A DNA stretch of 64,000 nucleotides from Pedobacter helvus (GTDB lineage Bacteria; Bacteroidota; Bacteroidia; Sphingobacteriales; Sphingobacteriaceae): the NCBI RefSeq assembly GCF_005925325.1, contig NZ_SRMP01000002.1, positions 777,708 to 841,707 on the forward strand, given 5' to 3'. Made by a program: the position numbers and the translations under genes. The notes below the pieces were generated by a model. That model worked only from the letters and a program-made list of their open reading frames with translations, ran no database searches and was not told the DNA's origin. Shown here piece after piece: positions 36,556-46,771 of this stretch (within the stretch, counting starts at the first letter, position 1; the number at the start of each line of letters is the position of its first letter).

Positions 36556-38943
36556 ATGAGTGAAAATAATATTACAGAAGATTCTACTCTTACACTAAAT
36601 CTAAATGAAGAGTATAAAATCAAAATAGAGGATGGAAACGATTTCAATAATTCTATTTTCAAAGATGTTTACCATGCCGCATTAAAAAATGTAGAAGAAA
36701 TTGTATCGCAATCTAATAAAGGCAATAAATACGACGATTTTAATAATGTTATTGCATTTACTGGTGAAAGAGGGAAAGGAAAATCTTCATCTATGATTTC
36801 ATTTCTTGAAGCTTTAGTTGGAAAAGATGCTGGAATGCACAAAAGTTTTTTTACAAATAATAAAGTCTTATTATCAAAGCATTTTACAACTATTGATATT
36901 GTGGATCCTTCATTATTTAGAGGAGGTGAAAGTCTATTTGAAATTATCCTTGCTCAAATGTTTCAAAAGTTTCAAGAGAAGATCAAAAAGTCCGATGCAA
37001 CATTTAGTGATGATAATCGAAGAACTATTATCAAGAAGTTTCAAGAAGTATTTGAAAATTTACAAATTATAAATTCAGATAGAGAAGAATTATATAAAAA
37101 AGAATCAATTGAAGCTCTAAGTAAACTAGCTACAAGTAGCAATTTGAGAGAATGTTTTAGGAAATTAGTTTCTACTTATTTAGAGAAATTTGAAAATGGC
37201 AAACAATTTCTTGTTATTGCTATAGATGATTTTGACTTAAATATTTCTGGTTCCTATGACATGCTAGAAGATATTAGACAATTCTTGATTCAATCTAATA
37301 TTATTCTTTTGATTGCCTGTAAAATGAAACAATTAAGTGAGGTAGTTAAAATAAAATTCGAAGAGTCTAAATTAAATATAGAATTAGATAAAAAAACAGA
37401 AAAATATTTAGAAAAAATAATTCCGCAACATAGAAGAATTATACTTCCAGATGTGTTGGTGATTGAAAAAGAAACGTTTTTATCAATTAATAATAAAAAC
37501 TTTTCTGGTAAAAGTCCTAAAGAAGCTATTGTTAAAGCAATCTACGAAAGTACAGGGTTATTTATTAATACACCTCGATATAGAAACAATTCTTTTATTC
37601 CTAATAATTTAAGAAGCATAATGAATTTATTAAGTTTTTTAAAAAAAGGCGATCCAATTAAAGAATTAATAAAATACGTTGTCGATTTAGCTCATGTCGA
37701 GCTTGATGAAAGATATTATAGAATTTTTGATTCTTTAGAAAACCAAAAGAATGAGACTTTAAATATTTCATTAGCTAATTGTATCAGTGAATTTAGAGAG
37801 TTTGTTGATACATTGAACTCTAATCATATATTATTTGCTACAAATCCGTTAAATGTAAATGTAGGGGACATTTACTCTTTGTTAAATTCAATAAACAATC
37901 AACTAACTTATACTAATAATAAGCAAGTTAGATTTCTCGATTTATTACATATTTATTATTCACTAAGGTTAATAAATATTGATTATAACGAAAATTTCTA
38001 TTCGTTTTATAATTCGACAAGCATAAAAGTTTTTAGGAAATCATTTTCAAATAAATATAGAGACTATATTTATTTCAATAAATTAAATATTAAAGATTTA
38101 CTAGATGATTTAGATGAAGATGGTGACAAATTATGGTTTATTCATTTTTTTGTTAACCTTGGTAAAGTGAACCCTAAATTTAGATTTGAAATCGAATCTC
38201 CCTATTTTAAGTCAATTAACGGAGTAAATCAAGGCCTCTTCTCGCCTTTAGCATTATTTAGTAATATTCTGTTTACCGAGAAACTAGCTAATCAGATTGG
38301 TTTAAAATCTCACGAAGAATTAGTACTAAGTGTAGAAATAAAAGAATGGAATGACAGAGATAATAATTTGAATAAATTATTTAAAAATTCTATGTTTTAT
38401 TTGGAATTAATGCAGTATTTTGAAGAAGAGTCAAATAAAGCTCATAAAGCAGACGGCTTAGATAAAAATGATGATGGGAAAGAGATTTACTTTAATACAT
38501 TGTTTGTTTATTTTACGCAAACATTAGAAAAAGCTTTAGAACTCATATCGGCTAAGTATCCTTTTTTAAATATAGTTCCTAAAAATTGGATTTCAACTCA
38601 TCCTATTATTAAACGATGGATAGAAATCGAAAATAATTCTGAGTTAAAATTAAAATTTACAAGTGTTTTTCAAAAAGTATTTGATGCTCAAGGAGAAGAT
38701 AAGTATAGTCAAAATGATATAAATACGGCAGATGTATTATTAAAATCATACAATACATATTTTGATGAGGATCAATCCACTAATAGTAGAGGAGCTAAGC
38801 AAGCTATGAATTATGTTGTCAAGGCTTTTAAGAACAAAAATATTGCCTCAGCATTGATGAAGTTCAGAAAAGAGATGGATGTCAATCTAATAAGTGGGCT
38901 GAAAAATATTCATAATTTATTATTAGAAATTTCAAATGGATAA
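36556..38943 (+). CDS. rdrA: RADAR ATPase RdrA
   Basis: 795 aa from ATG 36556 (an in-frame TTG lies two codons before). A KAP-like P-loop NTPase: Walker A FTGERGKGKSSS (about 69-80), VDPSLFRGGESLFEIIL, and Walker B FLVIAIDDFDLN (about 216-227), followed by a long helical region without a named domain. In RADAR, RdrA rings work with RdrB to restrict phage by deaminating adenosine or ATP after infection. Length, order and the directly following deaminase gene with an 8-nt overlap make RADAR the best reading. The AT-rich sequence (many Asn/Lys/Ile codons) differs from the hsdM and hsdR genes on either side. Confidence 0.85.
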   Translation: MSENNITEDSTLTLNLNEEYKIKIEDGNDFNNSIFKDVYHAALKNVEEIVSQSNKGNKYDDFNNVIAFTGERGKGKSSSMISFLEALVGKDAGMHKSFFTNNKVLLSKHFTTIDIVDPSLFRGGESLFEIILAQMFQKFQEKIKKSDATFSDDNRRTIIKKFQEVFENLQIINSDREELYKKESIEALSKLATSSNLRECFRKLVSTYLEKFENGKQFLVIAIDDFDLNISGSYDMLEDIRQFLIQSNIILLIACKMKQLSEVVKIKFEESKLNIELDKKTEKYLEKIIPQHRRIILPDVLVIEKETFLSINNKNFSGKSPKEAIVKAIYESTGLFINTPRYRNNSFIPNNLRSIMNLLSFLKKGDPIKELIKYVVDLAHVELDERYYRIFDSLENQKNETLNISLANCISEFREFVDTLNSNHILFATNPLNVNVGDIYSLLNSINNQLTYTNNKQVRFLDLLHIYYSLRLINIDYNENFYSFYNSTSIKVFRKSFSNKYRDYIYFNKLNIKDLLDDLDEDGDKLWFIHFFVNLGKVNPKFRFEIESPYFKSINGVNQGLFSPLALFSNILFTEKLANQIGLKSHEELVLSVEIKEWNDRDNNLNKLFKNSMFYLELMQYFEEESNKAHKADGLDKNDDGKEIYFNTLFVYFTQTLEKALELISAKYPFLNIVPKNWISTHPIIKRWIEIENNSELKLKFTSVFQKVFDAQGEDKYSQNDINTADVLLKSYNTYFDEDQSTNSRGAKQAMNYVVKAFKNKNIASALMKFRKEMDVNLISGLKNIHNLLLEISNG

Positions 38944-41569
38944 TCTTCGACGAGCAATACGATTATTGTTTGTTGATTATTGTCCAGATTTTGTGCTACA
39001 ACTAAAAGATTCTGATAATTATATTAATCAACAACGATTTTTAGAGAGTGGTTTTAGAATATTTTCTAATTATTCTTTGGATGAAATCAAAAATGTATAT
39101 ACTAAGTTGAATAAGGATTGGTTTATAGACCCAAATAATAACAGTAGTAATTATTTCAACATATTAAATCATTTTACCTCAAAGGTTTTGGTAGAAGATA
39201 ATTTAGAGCCATTTGTAAATTATGAACATCTTCTAAAGTGGCGTGATTTGTCTTATTACACTAGTGAAGATTTATTAACTACTTCTTTTTTTGCTTATAT
39301 TGATAATCGTTCTAAACGCAAAAGAGATTTTTTTGCGTGGCGACCGAATGCTTTTTCTGATAATAAGCGCTTAAGGCTACTATTAAGTAAAGGGGTAGCA
39401 GAAAATCATTTTCATTTAAAGGGCTCCGGACCAGTTTTCGATTTGAGTTGGTTAAATGTTATGAATAATCCAACCAAGTTTGAAAATGAGTTTAATCAGT
39501 TGGAGAGAGAGTTAGCATTGCTTACCAAGATTTCTAATACTGCGACGATTTCTAAAAAAGAACTAAAGATCTTGGTAGGTAAAGCAGCTTATATTCGATA
39601 TAGGTTATTTTGTGAAATCTATGATATTCAAAAAGGTAGTTTGCTAAATATAGATATCTCTAAAGATAGCAATGCCGAGCATTCGTATGAATTACTTCTA
39701 AAAATGTCGGATTTATCTAGAGAAATTGATCTTTTAAAGTTTGATGTTGGAAATAAATTTGTCTATAGAGGTGATAGGAGTTGTGTGATTGATTATGCTA
39801 TTCCTAAATCAATTCACACAAGTAACTTTGAGAAATCCTATGTTTTTTATGGCGAAAGGAAATTGATGTACGACTGTTTTCAGCGCATTTATAGAAATGA
39901 TGAATCATTTGAAAAACTAGTATATTTATTTCATGCCTACTTATTAATCAAAGCACAATTTAGAGCAGAATTAATTCAAATTAATGATAAAGTTGGATTT
40001 GGAAACTTTTCAAAATACCAAGATCGTAAAGAATATTTTTTGCCTGATGGCAGTATTTATCATACTGCGTTCATGAATCTAGCTATACATGATAGTAAAA
40101 AGCATGTAGAAATTAAATCTTTTGAATTAAGAATTGCACCAAAGGAGGAAGTAACTAAACTGAATAGTAGTATAAAGGCATATAATTTCGCTTTGAATAA
40201 AAAGGCTATCGAATCTATTACTCAGTTGAAAAACCCTAAAAAAATCAAAATTAATAGTGGATATGATTTATCAAAGGATAATATCTTTTATACTATTCAT
40301 TATATTAAAAAGAAAGATAAACAAGATTTAAAAAGTATATCAAGCCATATAAATTGTAGACACTACAACTTGCGTAAAGAAATTAAGAGCCAGTCTATTG
40401 CAATAAGTCAACTAAGAGAAAGCTATTCTTCTTTGTCAAAATATATTAAAGGAATTGATGCAGCCTCTAGCGAATTTGATGCACCACCCGAAGTGTTTGC
40501 ACAGGGCTTTAGATATTTAAAAAATCATAAGTTAAAGGGGCGATTAAATCATTTGAAAGATTCTATTGAAGAACCTAAAATCTATGCTACCTATCATGCA
40601 GGAGAAGATTTTTATGATATTGTAGATGGTCTGAGAGCTATTGATGAATGTATTAAATTTGGAAATTTTAGGCAAGGTGATCGAATTGGACATGCTTTAG
40701 CTTTGGGTATAAATGTAAAAGATTACTATTTATTTAAGCATAATAAATTGATGCTTCCAAAGCAAACTGTACTTGACAATATTGCTTGGTTGCTAGCAAA
40801 AATTAGAAAATACGGCATAGCTATTCATAGAAACGAAGTTAATAGGCTCGAAAAGTTATTTGAAAATCTTTATTTCGAACTGTATGCAGCAAATTACGAT
40901 AACAAACATCCATTAAAAGAAAAAAGTATTTCTCATACAACCTATTTTGATGCGTGGAAGCTAAGAGGTGATGATCCTTATTTGTATTTAGATGAAATTG
41001 AAATAGATGTTTATGCCAAGATAAATCTTACTTATTGGGAACGTTGTAGGATAAATGAAGAATATCCTAAGGTTAGAAATATTAGGCAAAATATCGACGC
41101 TAAGCGTATTTTACAAGCCTATCATTTTAATACTAAAATTAAAGAAGTTGGAAAATTAATTAAACAGTTTGAAGTTTCTTTTGCATATTCAGAGTTAGTA
41201 GCATGTGTGCAAGAAAAAATGATGCATGATATTAAGAATTGTAATATAGCTATTGAAACTAATCCAACCTCAAATTATTTAATTGGTACATTTAAACGGT
41301 ACGCTAAGCATCCGATTACAAGGTTCTATAATCTTGGTTTGGAAACAAATAATGAATTAATAAAGAAATGCCCGCAAATATCTGTTTCTATAAATACAGA
41401 TGATCAAGGTATTTTTTCTACTTCATTAGAAAATGAATATGCGTTAATGGCCATAGCTTTAGAAAAAGAGAAAGATGAAGAGGGGAATTTGAAATATAAT
41501 TCTTCTATGATTTATGAGTACTTGGAACGAGTAAGATTAATGGGATTAGGTCAAAGTTTTAACAGTTAA
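38936..41569 (+). CDS. rdrB: RADAR adenosine deaminase RdrB
   Basis: 877 aa. Adenosine-deaminase metal and catalytic motifs are in order: ENHFHLKGSG (HxH, about 155), TYHAGEDFYD (about 552), DRIGHALALG (about 580), ETNPTSN (about 773) and SINTDDQGIF (about 818). All expected His, Glu and Asp residues are present, so it is probably active. RdrB is much longer than housekeeping adenosine deaminases because of insertions, and this protein has the expected length. The start overlaps rdrA by 8 nt. It is followed 7 nt later by hsdR, so RADAR is nested inside the type I operon. Confidence 0.88.
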   Translation: MDNLRRAIRLLFVDYCPDFVLQLKDSDNYINQQRFLESGFRIFSNYSLDEIKNVYTKLNKDWFIDPNNNSSNYFNILNHFTSKVLVEDNLEPFVNYEHLLKWRDLSYYTSEDLLTTSFFAYIDNRSKRKRDFFAWRPNAFSDNKRLRLLLSKGVAENHFHLKGSGPVFDLSWLNVMNNPTKFENEFNQLERELALLTKISNTATISKKELKILVGKAAYIRYRLFCEIYDIQKGSLLNIDISKDSNAEHSYELLLKMSDLSREIDLLKFDVGNKFVYRGDRSCVIDYAIPKSIHTSNFEKSYVFYGERKLMYDCFQRIYRNDESFEKLVYLFHAYLLIKAQFRAELIQINDKVGFGNFSKYQDRKEYFLPDGSIYHTAFMNLAIHDSKKHVEIKSFELRIAPKEEVTKLNSSIKAYNFALNKKAIESITQLKNPKKIKINSGYDLSKDNIFYTIHYIKKKDKQDLKSISSHINCRHYNLRKEIKSQSIAISQLRESYSSLSKYIKGIDAASSEFDAPPEVFAQGFRYLKNHKLKGRLNHLKDSIEEPKIYATYHAGEDFYDIVDGLRAIDECIKFGNFRQGDRIGHALALGINVKDYYLFKHNKLMLPKQTVLDNIAWLLAKIRKYGIAIHRNEVNRLEKLFENLYFELYAANYDNKHPLKEKSISHTTYFDAWKLRGDDPYLYLDEIEIDVYAKINLTYWERCRINEEYPKVRNIRQNIDAKRILQAYHFNTKIKEVGKLIKQFEVSFAYSELVACVQEKMMHDIKNCNIAIETNPTSNYLIGTFKRYAKHPITRFYNLGLETNNELIKKCPQISVSINTDDQGIFSTSLENEYALMAIALEKEKDEEGNLKYNSSMIYEYLERVRLMGLGQSFNS

Positions 41570-41576
41570 CCCAAGG

Positions 41577-44500
41577 ATGAAGTATACCGAATCACAATTA
41601 GAGCAAGCTTTTATTAGTCTTTTAGAAATAGAAGGGTATCAGTATATCAATGGAAAAAGTCTAATAAGAGTTAACAACCAAGAAGTACTGCTCAAAGAAG
41701 ATTTACGTAATTTCTTAATAAAAAGCTATGCTGATTTAGAAGATATTGAAATAGAAAGTATCATTAATGAATTAGCTTTTCAATCGGCTTCTAATTTGTA
41801 CGATTCGAATAAATACATCTGTAAGCTATTGGCAGATGGCTTGATCTTTAAACGCAATCATCCAGCAAAAAAAGATTTACATATCCGCTACATCGATTTT
41901 AAGGATGTTAATGCTAACCACTTCAAAATTGTAACCCAATTAGAAATACAAGGGACAGAACTGCGTATCCCTGATTTGATCTTATACATTAACGGTATTC
42001 CTGTAGTAGTTTTTGAATTTAAAACCACTATAGAAGAAGAAATTACCATTCACGATGCTTATAAGCAATTAACCGTTCGCTATCGTAGAGACATTCCAGA
42101 GTTGATGAAATACAATGTTTTTTGTGTGATTAGCGATGGGGTAAATAATAAAGCAGGCACGGTGTTTTCGCCTTATGAGTTTTACTACGGCTGGAATAAA
42201 ATAACAGGCGAAGAGAAAAAAGCTTTGACAGGTATAGAGACAACCACTTCTATTGTGCATGGCATGCTTAACCAAGAGCGTTTGGTAGATATTATCCATC
42301 ATTTTGTGCTGTTTCCAGATACATCTAAGCATGAATTGAAAGTATTGTCGCGTTATCCACAATACTATGCGGCCAATAAGCTCTACCAAAATATAAAAGC
42401 GCACCGCAAACCTGAGGGCGATGGTAAAGGTGGTACCTATTTTGGCGCAACAGGTTGCGGTAAAAGTTATACCATGTTGTATTTGTCGCGTTTGTTAATG
42501 CGTTCTACAGATTTGGCCAGTCCAACCATTATCATTATCTCAGATCGTACCGATTTAGACGATCAGTTGGCGAAAGATTTTACCAATGCCAAAGATTTTA
42601 TTGGCGATGAAAATATCATCAACATAGAATCTAGAGCCGATTTGAGAGCTAAATTACGAGGTAGAGAAAGTGGAGGTGTGTTTTTAACTACGGTACAGAA
42701 ATTTGCAGAAGATGATGAGATTTTATCAGATAGGAGTAATATCATCTGTATTTCTGATGAGGCGCATCGTTCGCAGGTGAATTTAGACTTAAAAATTAAG
42801 ATAGACGAGGAGAAAGGGGTCACTAAATCTTATGGGTTTGCTAAGTATCTGCATGATTCGTTACCTAATGCTACTTATGTTGGTTTTACGGGTACGCCTA
42901 TAGATAAAACCTTGGAAGTATTTGGCGAGGTAATAGACCAATATACGATGTTCGAATCGGTAAATGATGAAATTACGGTTCGTTTGGTGTACGAGGGGAG
43001 AGCTGCAAAAGTAAATTTAGATTATGATAAGGTTTCGGAAATAGAAACTTATTATACCAATGCCGTAGCCGAAGGGGCATCCGAGTATCACGTAGAAGCT
43101 AGTCAGCGAGCCATTACCAACATGGAAGTAATTTTGGGCAATACAGATAGAATTAAAGCCATAGCCGAAGATTTTATAGCACATTACGAAAAGCGTGTAG
43201 AGGAAAAGGCTACGGTGGTTGGCAAAGCTATGTTTGTTTGTGCCTCGAGAACTATAGCCTATAAATTGTATCGAGAGATTTTAGCTTTAAGACCACAATG
43301 GGAAGAAGCCTGGTTGCCAGACGGTTTAACAGCTAAAGAACAAAAAGAAATAAAGCCTATTGAGCGTGTAAAGATGATTATGACACGCAATAAGGATGAC
43401 GAGGAAGCTTTATGGAATTTATTAGGGAATAAGGATGAACGTAAGGAGTTAGATAGGCAGTTTAAGCAAATTAAATCTAACTTTAAAATTGCCATTGTGG
43501 TAGATATGTGGCTAACGGGCTTTGATGTTCCGTTTTTAGATACTATTTACATTGATAAGCCTCTGCAAACGCATAATCTGATACAGACTATTTCTCGTGT
43601 AAATAGAAAGTACCAAGGTAAAGACCGTGGTTTGGTGGTAGATTATATTGGTATTAAGAAAAACCTAAACAAAGCTTTAGGGATGTTCAATAATCAAACT
43701 GCTGCTGATGATTTTGAAGATTTACACCAAGCAGAGGTTTTGGTAAAAGATCAGGTTGATTTGTTGCGTAAGTTTTTCTATCAGTTTGATAAAACCGACT
43801 ATTTTCAAGGTTCGCCTGTTGAGCGTTTACAATGTTTAAACCGAGCATCGGAATTGGTGCTAAAAACAGAAGACTCTGAAAAGTTCTTTGTAAGTGTTAC
43901 TAAGAAGCTTAAATCGGCTTATAACTTGGTAAGTGGCTCGGAGTTGTTTACGCATAAACAGGTAGATGAAATTCACTTCTATTTTGCGGTAAAGTCTATT
44001 GTGGTTAAACTAACCAAAGGCGAAGCGCCTGATACAGCACAGATGAACGAAAAGGTAGCCAAAATGGTAGAGGAGGCTATTATTTCTGAAGGTGTAGAAG
44101 AAATATTTAAACTGGATGATGCCAAGGCCAATGCCATAGATTTATTTAACGATAAGTTTATAGAAAAGCTATCGAACTTAGATTTGCCTAACACTAAGAT
44201 TAAGATATTAGAGCGGTTGTTAGCGCAGTCTATCCAAGATTTTAAGAAGGTAAATAAAGTAATGGGACAAGATTTTGCAGAGCGTTTGCAAAGTATTGTA
44301 AGTAGATATAATGAACGCAGCGAGCGAGATATTTTAGATTACGATGGCATACAAGCTGATACCGCTGAGCAGATGCTAGATTTGATTATCAAATTGCGTG
44401 AAGAAATGGCTTCGTTTGAAGATTTGGGGATTGATTACGAAGAAAAAGCATTTTACGATATTTTGGATATGATCTGTAAGCAATATGGCTTTGAGTTTGA

Positions 44501-44714
44501 TCAAGATGTAATGCTTGAATTGGCCAAAGAAATTAAGCTGATTGTAGATAATACGGCCAAGTATCCAGATTGGAGCGAAAGAGATGATATCAAAGCGCAA
44601 TTGAAAATGGATATTATCGTGAAGCTTCATCAATATGGTTATCCGCCGATTACGCAAGATGATGTTTATAAGAATGTACTAGAGCAAGCTGAGAATTTTA
44701 AGAAGAATAGGTAA
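41577..44714 (+). CDS. hsdR: Type I restriction endonuclease subunit HsdR
   Basis: 1045 aa. N-terminal nuclease: RIPDLILYINGIPVVVFEFKTT (Asp and ExK of PD-(D/E)XK). Helicase motor: Walker A FGATGCGKSYT, ISDEAHRSQ (DEAH), VGFTGTPI, and ISRVNRKYQGKDRGLVVDYIG near the end of the motor. A C-terminal helical region binds HsdM/HsdS. It translocates DNA and cuts at a distance when the site is unmethylated. It is separated from hsdS by the nuclease and RADAR genes. Stop and mcrB start share one base (TAATG). Confidence 0.95.
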   Translation: MKYTESQLEQAFISLLEIEGYQYINGKSLIRVNNQEVLLKEDLRNFLIKSYADLEDIEIESIINELAFQSASNLYDSNKYICKLLADGLIFKRNHPAKKDLHIRYIDFKDVNANHFKIVTQLEIQGTELRIPDLILYINGIPVVVFEFKTTIEEEITIHDAYKQLTVRYRRDIPELMKYNVFCVISDGVNNKAGTVFSPYEFYYGWNKITGEEKKALTGIETTTSIVHGMLNQERLVDIIHHFVLFPDTSKHELKVLSRYPQYYAANKLYQNIKAHRKPEGDGKGGTYFGATGCGKSYTMLYLSRLLMRSTDLASPTIIIISDRTDLDDQLAKDFTNAKDFIGDENIINIESRADLRAKLRGRESGGVFLTTVQKFAEDDEILSDRSNIICISDEAHRSQVNLDLKIKIDEEKGVTKSYGFAKYLHDSLPNATYVGFTGTPIDKTLEVFGEVIDQYTMFESVNDEITVRLVYEGRAAKVNLDYDKVSEIETYYTNAVAEGASEYHVEASQRAITNMEVILGNTDRIKAIAEDFIAHYEKRVEEKATVVGKAMFVCASRTIAYKLYREILALRPQWEEAWLPDGLTAKEQKEIKPIERVKMIMTRNKDDEEALWNLLGNKDERKELDRQFKQIKSNFKIAIVVDMWLTGFDVPFLDTIYIDKPLQTHNLIQTISRVNRKYQGKDRGLVVDYIGIKKNLNKALGMFNNQTAADDFEDLHQAEVLVKDQVDLLRKFFYQFDKTDYFQGSPVERLQCLNRASELVLKTEDSEKFFVSVTKKLKSAYNLVSGSELFTHKQVDEIHFYFAVKSIVVKLTKGEAPDTAQMNEKVAKMVEEAIISEGVEEIFKLDDAKANAIDLFNDKFIEKLSNLDLPNTKIKILERLLAQSIQDFKKVNKVMGQDFAERLQSIVSRYNERSERDILDYDGIQADTAEQMLDLIIKLREEMASFEDLGIDYEEKAFYDILDMICKQYGFEFDQDVMLELAKEIKLIVDNTAKYPDWSERDDIKAQLKMDIIVKLHQYGYPPITQDDVYKNVLEQAENFKKNR

Positions 44715-46771
44715 TGAGTCAATTTACAAAATTAACAGAAGAGGAAGTTGGTGTTTGGAAGAAGGCAATTGATTTGGCTCTTAAAGACTTATACTCTAAT
44801 GGTTGGGAAGCCAAAAATAATAGTACAAAATTTGATGTACTGTATCATGAAAAGAGAATTCCGCCGAAACAGGTAATAAGGTTTGTATTCGATTATTTTG
44901 GTAAAAATGATATCATGACGAGTATCGCCTCAGTTAGAGGAGGTGAAGAAGACACTAATAATTTACTGAGAGATTTAGGTTTAACTATAATTGAAAAAAA
45001 TAAGGAGCGTGTAAGCATATCAAATCTAAAAGAATTAAAGAATGCATTAGATGAACGATTTTCGCAACCTGATAGTTTACTTAAAATTGGTAGTGAGGTC
45101 AATAACAAGATTTACATTTGGGTTAGCGACAAGGATAATTATTTTAATACGACTCATGCTCACTATGAGATCTATGTTCGAGATCATGTAATAAACATAG
45201 ATTTACATTTTGAAGAAAAAGAAACACGAAAAAGTCTTTCAGATGCACTAGGGGAAATTATTTACCCATTAGAGAAACTGACTTGGCAGAGGTTTAAATC
45301 TTCTGTTAGATACACTCAAAGATTTTCTTTCAATGAAGAAAATTTGGTAGAAGATGTTTTTAATGCCTTAACAGATTTACATCGATTGACTTATGATAAA
45401 CTTACGCCTATTTTAATGCCTTTAATAGAAATGATGAACTTAGAAGAAACCATAGGGTTAGGACATGGGAAGTTTCCCCTAAACCAAATCCTTTATGGCC
45501 CTCCGGGAACTGGTAAGACATATCATACAATTAATAAAGCTTTGTCTATCATCGAAAATAAATCGGATGATCAATTAGCGCAAGAAGATAGAGAAGAAAT
45601 GAAAAGTAGGTATCAGGATTACGTATCTAAGGGGCAAATTGTGTTCACCACTTTTCATCAGAGTATGGGGTATGAGGACTTTGTTGAAGGGATAAAACCA
45701 CAGACTGTAAATGAACAGGTGGTTTATGAAGTTGAGCCAGGTATTTTTAAGTCAATTTGTGATAAGGCAAGAGGAGCAAAGGGAAATTTTGATGAAGTTC
45801 TAGAGAAGTTTAAAATAGAAGTTAATCAGGGCGTTAGGGATAAACCACTAACCATAAAGTCTAAGTCAACTTATTTTGATATTGAGTACAGGGGAACAAA
45901 TGTATTCTATGTGCAACCGCACAATTCTGCCAAAGAAAACCCTTGGTATCCAGTTAATATTGAAAATATTAGAAAGGTATTTGAAACGGGAAGCTATGAA
46001 AGAATTTATAACGCCACCTATGTTAGAGAAGTCATTTCATATTGGGAAAGGGAGTATAAGTTAAAGAAAAGCCTTGGAGTTTCTGAGGAACCTTATGTCT
46101 TAATCATCGACGAGATTAACCGTGGTAATGTATCGGCCATTTTCGGTGAACTGATTACCCTAATTGAAGAAAGCAAACGTGCTGGCGCTAGTGAAGCGTT
46201 AGAACTGACTTTGCCTTATAGCAAAGAGAAGTTTTCGGTACCCAGTAATCTATACATCATTGGCACTATGAATACTGCTGATAGAAGTGTAGAAGCTTTA
46301 GATACAGCTTTGCGTAGGCGTTTCGCTTTTGAGGAGATGATGCCACAACCATCAAAAATTACTACTGATGGAGCGTTGAAAGAAAACGCAGGTATGTTGG
46401 ACGGTGTAGATTTGGCTGCGGTATTACGTAAAATTAACGAGCGTATTGAAATACTACTAGATGTAGATCATCAAATTGGACATAGTTATTTAATTAATGT
46501 GAATGATACGAATGGTTTGGCCAATGCCTTTAATAATTGTATTGTACCATTACTAAAAGAGTACTTCTATCATGATGACAGGAAAATTGCCCTAGTGTTG
46601 GGGGCTGGATTTATCAATGCAAAAGCGCCGATGGAAAATATACAGGCCTTATTTCCTGTAATGCAAGGTTTAGAGGTACACGCCATTGATAGTAAGCAGA
46701 AGTTTGAACTGAAACCAATTACTCCTGATACCATTATTGCAGCTTTACAAACCTTATTGAACGGTGGCTAA
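44714..46771 (+). CDS. mcrB: McrB-type AAA+ GTPase of a McrBC restriction system
   Basis: 685 aa. The N-terminal part (about 1-240) is a recognition region without a sure family (starts FTKLTEEEVGVWKKAIDLAL). The AAA+ motor has Walker A ILYGPPGTGKTYHT (about 258-271), FTTFHQSMGYEDFVEGI, Walker B VLIIDEINRGNVSAIFGE, and GTMNTADRSVEALDTALRRRF, all typical of McrB. McrB recognises a modified or special DNA site and, with McrC, translocates and cuts. What the N-terminal region binds cannot be predicted. Confidence 0.9.
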   Translation: MSQFTKLTEEEVGVWKKAIDLALKDLYSNGWEAKNNSTKFDVLYHEKRIPPKQVIRFVFDYFGKNDIMTSIASVRGGEEDTNNLLRDLGLTIIEKNKERVSISNLKELKNALDERFSQPDSLLKIGSEVNNKIYIWVSDKDNYFNTTHAHYEIYVRDHVINIDLHFEEKETRKSLSDALGEIIYPLEKLTWQRFKSSVRYTQRFSFNEENLVEDVFNALTDLHRLTYDKLTPILMPLIEMMNLEETIGLGHGKFPLNQILYGPPGTGKTYHTINKALSIIENKSDDQLAQEDREEMKSRYQDYVSKGQIVFTTFHQSMGYEDFVEGIKPQTVNEQVVYEVEPGIFKSICDKARGAKGNFDEVLEKFKIEVNQGVRDKPLTIKSKSTYFDIEYRGTNVFYVQPHNSAKENPWYPVNIENIRKVFETGSYERIYNATYVREVISYWEREYKLKKSLGVSEEPYVLIIDEINRGNVSAIFGELITLIEESKRAGASEALELTLPYSKEKFSVPSNLYIIGTMNTADRSVEALDTALRRRFAFEEMMPQPSKITTDGALKENAGMLDGVDLAAVLRKINERIEILLDVDHQIGHSYLINVNDTNGLANAFNNCIVPLLKEYFYHDDRKIALVLGAGFINAKAPMENIQALFPVMQGLEVHAIDSKQKFELKPITPDTIIAALQTLLNGG

